A stretch of 64,000 nt of DNA from Euborellia annulipes. Its lineage: Eukaryota; Arthropoda; Insecta; Dermaptera; Anisolabididae. The position numbers and the translations under genes were made by a program. Under the pieces are notes generated by a model. The model was not told where the DNA came from, did not search any database, and saw only the letters and a list, made by a program, of their open reading frames with translations. The stretch lies in assembly GCA_023213315.1 (NCBI GenBank), contig JAKCPI010016602.1, positions 1-64,000 on the forward strand. Direction: 5' to 3'. Numbering within the stretch: the stretch's first letter is position 1; each line of letters begins with the position of its first letter. Shown here in pieces: positions 58,201 through 64,000 of the stretch.

Positions 58201-60937
58201 TATATAAGTATATATACATTAATAAAATTTTAATTAAAAAAATTTATTTATTTTTAGTTACTGTCAGGGAACAGGGATGACAGCTGCTTCACTTTTATTG
58301 TTAATGGAGGAAGAAGATGCGTTCTGGATGTTAGCAGCTATTGTAGAAGATCTTTTACCAGCATCTTACTATTCAGCAACCCTTCTCGGTAAGAAAAATT
58401 TCAATAAATTTTTTAATGCCAATATTATAATCTTTATTTTAACAGAAAAGTAAGAACCTTCATTCAAACATATATTTAACATTAATAGGGGAATTTTTAA
58501 TTATAGACCACATTTTTATTATTAATTATTTATTAAAAATATAAATACTATACAACGTTTCGATTACTTATTCTGCAGCCGTTCTCAAGTACGGTGCACT
58601 TGCTCCGACTCAAGTGAACTAACTCTCAGATAGTGCCAGCCGAAACGTTGTACAGTATTTATATCTTTAATAAATAATTAATAAAAAAATGTGGTCTATA
58701 ATTAGAAATTTCCCTAATAATAATAATAATTCAAACCACAAAAGATTTAATAAACACATATATTTAACATTTTAATTCAAAAAACAAAAACTCGCAAACA
58801 GAAATATAGATTCCCAACAAGGATTACTCCTCACAGTAAATTTCCTTTTAATTGAAATAAAAACCATAAAATTAATTTCATTCGGGGTTGATTAGGGATC
58901 AGGGATCATTAGGGATTGAATCACTTTCCAAGTATGTACTCAGTAAATCAACAAATCGCTTCGATAAAACAATTAGTAACACCTTATGTGGTTTCATAGT
59001 GTGAGTTAGCCGCTGTTGAGAGATCGCTGTTAATGCATCCAAAATATACGGAAAATAAAACTCACCAAATTGATTTTTATTTATTGCCAAAATCCTAGCA
59101 ATTCTACCCACTCCTACGATTGTTCATTTGACACACCACAACTTTGATTGTCATAAAATCTATGTATAGTAAAATCCCTTTTATCCGGCCTCGCATCTAC
59201 CGGTCCTCGGATTAACCGGCCTATCCCATTAGTATTGGGTTGATGCATAATTATTATACGGCGTATATATCGGCGCGTTTTTCATCAGTGAAAAGTAGCG
59301 TTTTGTTTATTGTTTTTGTAAGAAAATAATCTTCTCTATTGTTTCAGAAAAATGCGTGTCGAAAACCATATTCGTCATATTATACTCTACCACTTCGAGA
59401 AAGGATGGAAAGCACAGTCATTTCGTGAACTTAACGAACTTTTTGTCCCACCACACACACCACATAGCCTTCTTACAGTGGACATGTTTCGGTATTCCTT
59501 TGAGGTGCTTCACCTGGCGCAACGCAAACCTTCTTTCTTTTGATTTTTTTGAAGAAAAGCCATGACTCATCCCCAGTGACAAGATTCTTCTTGTTTGTTC
59601 GCTTCACTGCAATAACTCCGTGAAAATTCGAACGCGATCGGCTCACACTTTTTGAGGCGACGAACGCCTGTGGATTGATTGACATTGAAGTCTTCAGCCA
59701 GCAATCGTGTTGTCAGGCTCTTTTCCTCTTCCACGGCCTCTAGAAGAGCCTGATCGTCGAAATCCGATGCCCGACCTCTCCCTGGCTTATCCCTCAAGCT
59801 GGTACCACCTGATTTGAAACGGGCAAACCACACCCTACATTGACTTTCGCTGATTGTTCCTTTGCCAAAGAGTTCATGAGATCGTGCAATGACTGAGCTG
59901 CTTTCCATCCTTTCTCGAAGTGGTAGAGCATAATATGGCGAATATGACTATGGTTTTCGACACCCATTTTTCTGAAACAATAGAGAAGATTATTTTCATA
60001 CAAAAATAATAAACAAAACGCTACTTTTCACCGATGAAAAACGCACTGATATAAACGCCGGATAATTATGCATTAACCCAATATTATAAATTACATATAT
60101 TTATCCTATATTAGAAGGATGAGGAAAAAGGCCAAGCAGCTATTATTATTTCTTTATTGGTATCAAACCCACAGCGACGTTTCGTCGACTATTCCATCTT
60201 CTTCGTGGGTTTTTCAACTTGAAATTGACTAAACCCTAGCCATGAAGATGGTCGCCTAGTCGACAGAAACGTCGCTGTGGGTTTGATACCAATAAAGAAA
60301 TAATAATAGCTGCTTGGCCTTTTTCCTCATCCTTCTACATATTGATTCAGCTATTCACCTCGCTTACATATCCTATATTATTTTTATTATTACATATATT
60401 ATATATAAATTACTTTTTTTGTATTTTAATTATACTATTTGGTGCAACATTGTGCAATATATTCTTTTACATAAGCTTGAGATCTCTTAAACAAAAATGT
60501 GCGAGTTAAGAAAACGAAAAAGTGTGATGGAAATGAATGAAAATCAATTTTTTACCCAAACCATGGATTAACCGGCCAAAATGATATCCAGTCAAAGTCT
60601 CAGTCCCGACCAGGACAAGAGAAGTTTTTCTGTATTTAAAAACTAGGACTAGCCTACTTGACATTAGTCAAAAACTTAACTGAGAAATTTTATTTTTTTT
60701 TAGGTATTCAAGCTGATCAACGAGTTTTACGTACTTTGGTAGCAAGTCTTCTTCCTGAAGTGGATCGAGTCCTTTTAGAACATGACATCGAGCTCAGTTT
60801 AATTACTCTTCATTGGTTCCTTACTCTCTTTGCTTCCGTTGTTCATATGAAAATTTTACTACGAGTCTGGGATCTTTTCTTCTTTCATGGATCTATTATT
60901 CTCTTCCAAATCACGCTAGGCATGCTAAAGATTAAAG
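52274..60937 (+). CDS. SGSM3: SGSM3 (RUTBC3), TBC-domain RabGAP, 3' end beyond window
   Basis: Exons 52274-52339, 53770-53981, 54062-54160, 55640-55803, 56123-56333, 58258-58388, 60704-60937; GT-AG and in phase, open at the right edge. SGSM3 is a GTPase-activating protein for small Rab-family GTPases, normally TBC - SH3 - RUN. The segment [16 protein letters not shown], then [13 protein letters not shown] and [11 protein letters not shown], is the conserved SGSM3 N-terminus. The TBC domain starts at [17 protein letters not shown]; it has the arginine finger in [11 protein letters not shown] and the glutamine finger in GYCQGTGM, so it should be catalytically competent. It continues [38 protein letters not shown] and [12 protein letters not shown]. 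The SH3 and RUN domains are not seen in 60938-64000. The start ATG has A at -3 and G at +4; the first exon's 22 residues are not clearly conserved. Confidence 0.92.
53292..53327 (+). ncRNA. Hammerhead-like motif, GAAATATT variant, decayed
   Basis: CTGAAGA, T, GGATTGC...GGCATTCA, GAAATATT in the first SGSM3 intron. Stem II pairs imperfectly. A neighbouring (AT)n tract and a GAAACGTC-type fragment (53065-53080) lie just upstream. Confidence 0.35.
53535..53650 (-). repeat. tRNA-derived SINE, truncated
   Basis: TTTTTCGGCATCCAAGACC tail, AGCCAATCCAAATGAAATAA, then a degraded head (TCTGAGCCACAGGCCGAGG). Confidence 0.5.
54258..54870 (-). mobile_element. Hairpin-headed dispersed element, minus strand, partial
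   Basis: Begins with the 3' end in reverse (TTTTTACTTTCTCTTACC), then the GT-microsatellite, 'CAAAATATCTCAAGAACG', 'GAGACGTGATACGAAGC' and 'GGTTGCCATGCTAACAAAA'. A second, related segment with its own GT tract follows at 54630-54870, so two partial copies seem joined. Confidence 0.6.
55221..55453 (+). mobile_element. hAT-type MITE, third copy
   Basis: Starts CAGTGGCGGATCCAGAGG with a long G-run and ends TATCCGCCCTTG. The possible target duplication is imperfect (TATAGGAA / TATGGAAA). The right-hand C-run seen in the other copies is deleted. Directly followed by a degraded head hairpin of the dispersed element (55485-55575). Confidence 0.65.
56728..56968. repeat. Foldback with one intact hammerhead-like motif
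   Basis: Arms: cggagtaaaaaaaatccaag...cgttccaggttgacg with its inverse cctggaacgg...cttggattttttttgactccg. The left, minus-strand motif is intact; the right arm keeps only GGCCGAAACGTC. Confidence 0.75.
56792..56824 (-). ncRNA. Hammerhead-ribozyme-like core
   Basis: Minus-strand: CTGAAGA, T, GGTC-loop-GGCC (one G-U pair), GAAACGTC. Stem I can form between CCGGCT-type sequence upstream and AACCTGG downstream with mismatches. Confidence 0.55.
57052..57258. mobile_element. Tc1/mariner-type MITE, copy 4
   Basis: TTAAGTCCCACCCATACG ... CATGGGTGGGACTTAATATT ends and the inner TGATTATTTCATTG / CAATGAAATAATCA pair, as in the other copies. Located in the SGSM3 intron before the exon carrying the glutamine finger. 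Confidence 0.7.
58555..58710. repeat. Inverted repeat with GAAACGTTG motif
   Basis: ACAACGTTTCGATTACTT on the left faces CCGAAACGTTGTACAGTATT on the right, followed by 'AAATGTGGTCTATAATTA'. The same sequence occurs at about 35888-35955. Its upstream half (TTGAGAACGG on the minus strand) is a divergent CTGAAGA-type box. Confidence 0.5.
59235..60081. mobile_element. Inside-out mariner: foldback with two transposase 5' ends
   Basis: The 847-bp element has TTGGGTTGATGCATAATTAT ends in inverted orientation and TA on both sides (59233-59234, 60082-60083). Both arms include the leader and the transposase start ([18 protein letters not shown] on plus; [20 protein letters not shown] on minus). One half of a transposase lies between, so a 5' end was copied in inverse onto a truncated element. 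Confidence 0.8.
59473..59969 (-). pseudogene. Mariner transposase pseudogene
   Basis: In two frames on the minus strand: [21 protein letters not shown], then the helix-turn-helix region with [57 protein letters not shown], typical of mariner paired-like DNA-binding domains. After a frameshift comes the first catalytic block, [10 protein letters not shown], and [13 protein letters not shown] (family: VTGDE.W..Y ... RK..W..PGE.P). The rest of the catalytic domain is deleted, so it is inactive. Confidence 0.85.
60111..60338. repeat. Foldback with two decayed hammerhead-like motifs
   Basis: tagaaggatgaggaaaaagg...ccaataaagaaataataatagc-type arms. The plus motif at 60241-60273 is ATGAAGA, T, GGTCG-loop-CGACA, GAAACGTC; the minus motif at 60176-60212 is altered in its first box (GAAGAAGA). 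GCTGTGGGTTTGATACC follows GAAACGTC in both. Confidence 0.7.
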
Positions 60938-61086
60938 GTAAAAATTAATTTTATGAAATCGATATCCGAAGAACTCAGGATAGTTGATGTTAAATCTTTA
61001 ATTGAATATATTAATATATCACAGGGCAACAAAAAAAGGGTTTTTTGTCCCCCTGTCTAATCCATATATAATATATAGTATATATG

Positions 61087-61766
61087 AGTCGTCCATTTCC
61101 AAAAGTGTCTAGTTGAAACGGGAACAAATTTTCAGGAAACGAGAAAAACATGTATCTCTAAATAAATTAGGAACACAATTTACAAGGTCTTAGGTCCGTA
61201 TTATTTTCTATATAGCAGTAATAAACTGTTTTAATATTCAACTAGGCACTTTTTGTAAAAGTTTTTTGTAATTAGCTAGTTTTGGAATTGAACTCAGATC
61301 ACACACCTTTGGACCTTTGGCATTTAGCGAGTTTTGACACTGTAAATGCAACTGGTCAGTTACATTCAACATAACAAAACAAAAAAAATTCGAGGTTAGC
61401 CAAAGAGAATCATAATTAAAAAGTGTAGAAATATAGTTCTGTACTATAAAAATGTTCCCTAGTTTATCAAAATATACAATTTTGTGGAAGCTGTGGGTAG
61501 GGCTATTATTCATTGCAATTAGCAAGTTATGGAAATGACTTCATGACAGTATTTGTTTGTTTGCAACAAGACAGTTTTGAAAATGGAATGAAATGCAACT
61601 AGGCCTGGTTTGAATTTGTACTCGATTTTCAGTATTTGTTTTAAATAGGGTTTATCAACTTTTTTCACTGGAAAACTATTTTCAAATGTGTATGCGAACA
61701 ACATGCAATTAAAATCTCAACTTTTCAAATTTTGTCAATTAGGCACTTTTGCAAATGGACGACTCT
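61087..61766. mobile_element. Non-autonomous DNA transposon, copy 2
   Basis: GAGTCGTCCATTTCCAAAAG at the left and CTTTTGCAAATGGACGACTC at the right; interior matches 31084-31790 in reverse orientation ('AAACTGTTTTAATATTCAAC', 'CAATTTTGTGGAAGCT'). No intact frame. Confidence 0.7.
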
Positions 61767-61819
61767 TATATACACCGAATACGTAAATCCGGATGAGGAT
61801 ATATATATGTATATATATT

Positions 61820-62640
61820 GTAATGTGCTTTGGTTTGTTTGAAAGGCTGGGACTAAGGTAAATAATAAGTTAATAAATTTTAACAAAAATACTTTATTTA
61901 ATTTAAATAATGGGGGTGCTTCGCTTTTGCTGAAAGAATTGTTTTGATACAAATATTTACAAGAGTTATTTATTTTTTTACTTTTGAATCAATATTAATT
62001 TTAAAGGTTTACAAATTTTATACAAAAATGTGTGCTTATCTGTAGATAAGTATTCGGTCCATGTCTGTTGACGATGATCTTGGGGGGTTATCAGTGGCGG
62101 GGGTCCAGCATCCAAAAAGAGTGTGGGGCCCGTTGGCCCTCATCCGGGCAGAATATGATACTTCTTGAGGTTAGGGTCTTTTGCACCTATGTAGTGCGGA
62201 GTTAACGTTAGACGGGAATTTTGCTGGATGGTTTTTAGATATGAAGGAGTTTATCTAGTAGGGGCAGGCATATTCACCTAGAGATCCCCCTAGCTAGATA
62301 GGCAAGGTTCCAGCATCCACGATGACTGAATTAGGTAAAAGTGAGATAGGTTGTGTGTGTGTTCGAATGATAATGCTCAATGAGAACGGGCCCTCAGACC
62401 CAGCGCCTTATATAGGCCCATTCTCCCTTCTTAGGGGCAGAAGCGGAGAATGGATGTGCTCACCGATTAGTCACCAAGGGGGTGAGGGATTGTCACTCAG
62501 CCTTGTGCCCATATTTGGTCCTAACGAAGTGTTTTCTTTATCTTGGAGGAATGGGGATGTTGAGGTCATCGATGAGATCACGAGGGTGGGGGTTGCATTA
62601 CATCATGCACAATTTCACAATATTTGAAAAGTTTTATTTA
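61820..62640 (-). mobile_element. Possible solo LTR or similar promoter-bearing repeat
   Basis: GC-richer than its surroundings. Read on the minus strand it has a promoter-like order: GGGCCTATATAAGGCGC (TATA), then a CA-rich leader, and much later AATAAAGTATTTTTG (poly(A)-like) before an end reading ..AAAGCACATTACA. This resembles an LTR, but no internal retroelement genes, second LTR or target duplication were confirmed. The 101-residue plus frame at 62322-62627 is probably spurious. Confidence 0.35.
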
Positions 62641-64000
62641 TTGATTTTTTTAAAAATCACTGATTTTAATTTATTTAAAAAGTAAATTCATTTTTCCCTT
62701 ACATCCCCCAAGTTATTTTTATTAAATTTTGACACAGGAAAAATTTAATAAGCACTTATTATCACTTTATCATTATATATCAGATAAACACTTGTTTTAA
62801 AAATATTTAAATACAATTTTTAAAAAATTACATAATTATTATTAATGAACATTGGTACTTTAGTCTCAACTCAATGTTTCTCATAAGTAGTTAATTGAAA
62901 TCATTTATCGATATATTGAATTTACATTAAGCAAGACTTACTCTTCCCATCCACAATCTACAACTAGACCCATCACCCGACCGACCACGGTCACCAGTGA
63001 AAGCCCTTGATTTATCTATCTTATACAATCGTTTATACAGACTAACATACGTAGCTTTAACACGGTTAAGCAACTTGAATCCGCCAATGAAGGCACAAAC
63101 ACTGCGTGTGAATTCTTTTCTTTACTTCTTCTCAACTTAACAACAACAATTACTTCAAATATTACTTGATACCACAAAGCATTACTTCTTTACTTCAATA
63201 CCACAAAGATTTATATAATTATTTATCCTTTACACCAATACCACAAAGATTTATTTATTTACTCCTTCTTTACCACAAAGATTTGTATTTATATATATGT
63301 TAAAATATTATTACAAATAATGTTGTTTTATAAAAATTATAGATTGATTAAAAACAATTGTTGGGATCTACTGCCCAGTTTAGATAAATTATTCAAAGAA
63401 ATCCACACCGCTAGTGTTGCACACCCATTTGACTAAATTCTTGCTACAGTGAAAACTGACATTCAGTAAAATATTTTAAACAAAATTGATTTGAAGATGC
63501 TCAAAATCAATGACTCCCAATGATAAACACGATCGCACAAGCAACAAGTCCAATCACAACTTGTGAATATTGGAAAAATTATTAAGTTGAAATTTAAACT
63601 TTAATTTAAAAGAATATTTTAGAAACTTTGTTCTTTGATTTCAATTACTTTCATGACTCCACATTGAGTTATAATTTTGGTATTATAACAAAAAATATAA
63701 AAATAATTTAAAGTGAGCAATTTAAGATGAGCAAGTTTTGTTTATTTTAATTTTTATTTTTAAATGAAAATAATTTGTGTTAAAATTATCTTATATATAG
63801 CAGGTTAATATTTATTAAAGTTTCATTTAAGATTTATTTATATTTAATTAATTTATTAAAATTTTCCTTATTCGTTTACTATTTATTAATTAAAAAAATT
63901 AAAGTTACAAAGATTTAGTTTGAAATATTATTACAAATAATATTTTATTTAAAAAAATTATATAGATTGATTAAAAAAATTGTTTAATAAAGGAAATTTG
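62641..64000. other. Right end: AT-rich intronic sequence of SGSM3
   Basis: No further SGSM3 exon seen. At about 63165-63290 the phrase ATACCACAAAGATTTAT recurs four to five times with 35-45-bp spacing, a short imperfect tandem repeat. Segments at 63300-63360 and 63920-63990 resemble each other (AATATTATTACAAATAAT ... TAGATTGATTAAAA), a direct repeat about 620 bp apart. Confidence 0.5.

Larger units (their letters stand above)
59167..60632 (+). mobile_element. pogo-type element carrying two nested insertions
   Basis: Same family as 48638-49076: TAGTAAAATCCCTTTTATCC at the left, TA-flanked end ...GTTTTTCTG at the right. Shared inside are 'CGGTCCTCGGATTAACCGG', 'TATCCCATTAGTATT', 'AACAAAAATGTGCGAGTTA' and 'GATTAACCGGCCA'. 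Removing the mariner (59235-60081) and the foldback (60111-60338) restores the family length of about 400 bp. Confidence 0.7.

Noticed and set aside
62322..62627. 101-residue plus-strand frame
   Set aside because: Within the LTR-like block; no recognisable domain and no splice context.

Overview
The window is AT-rich eukaryotic nuclear DNA. Five protein-coding genes are split into small exons with ordinary GT-AG introns, and the rest is mostly transposon-derived. I infer an invertebrate, probably an arthropod (a crustacean such as a copepod would fit): the proteins are metazoan, introns are packed with Tc1/mariner, pogo, hAT and foldback elements plus tRNA-derived SINEs, and homopolymer and (AT)n tracts are everywhere. 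I cannot name the species from sequence alone.

Layout. (1) About 4.6-20.8 kb, plus strand: the 3' half of a prominin-like five-span membrane protein (TM3 to C-terminus); its 5' exons were not found. (2) 25.5-33.8 kb, plus: a short SOCS6-like adaptor with SH2 domain and SOCS box; its first exon lies between the arms of a very large inverted repeat. (3) 38.4-44.8 kb, minus: COQ9, a mitochondrial ubiquinone-biosynthesis protein, lacking only its first exon; one intron holds a 4.7-kb satellite array. (4) 47.0-51.4 kb, minus: glomulin, complete in two exons. (5) 52.3-60.9 kb and beyond, plus: SGSM3, a TBC-domain RabGAP, cut by the window's right edge. Glomulin and SGSM3 are divergent, with start codons 870 bp apart. 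The five genes are functionally unrelated. SOCS6 and glomulin both touch cullin-RING ubiquitin ligases (SOCS box binding Elongin/Cul5; glomulin binding Rbx1), but their proximity is probably chance.

The most interesting signal is outside the genes. At least ten intronic or intergenic sites, and several decayed ones, share a hammerhead-ribozyme-like core: CTGAAGA, one extra base, a short GG...CC hairpin, then GAAACGTC or GAAACATC. They lie on both strands, and most come as facing inverted pairs inside foldback repeats whose arms otherwise differ in sequence. This is the arrangement expected of hammerheads in terminal repeats of Penelope-like retroelements or in short non-autonomous retrozymes. 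No reverse transcriptase is visible.

Other repeat structure includes two hAT-type MITE families with perfect 8-bp target duplications (one copy splits a hammerhead-like motif), a pogo-type element carrying a nested inside-out mariner and a hammerhead foldback, four copies of a Tc1/mariner MITE, and a dispersed element that begins with an approximately 86-nt hairpin.
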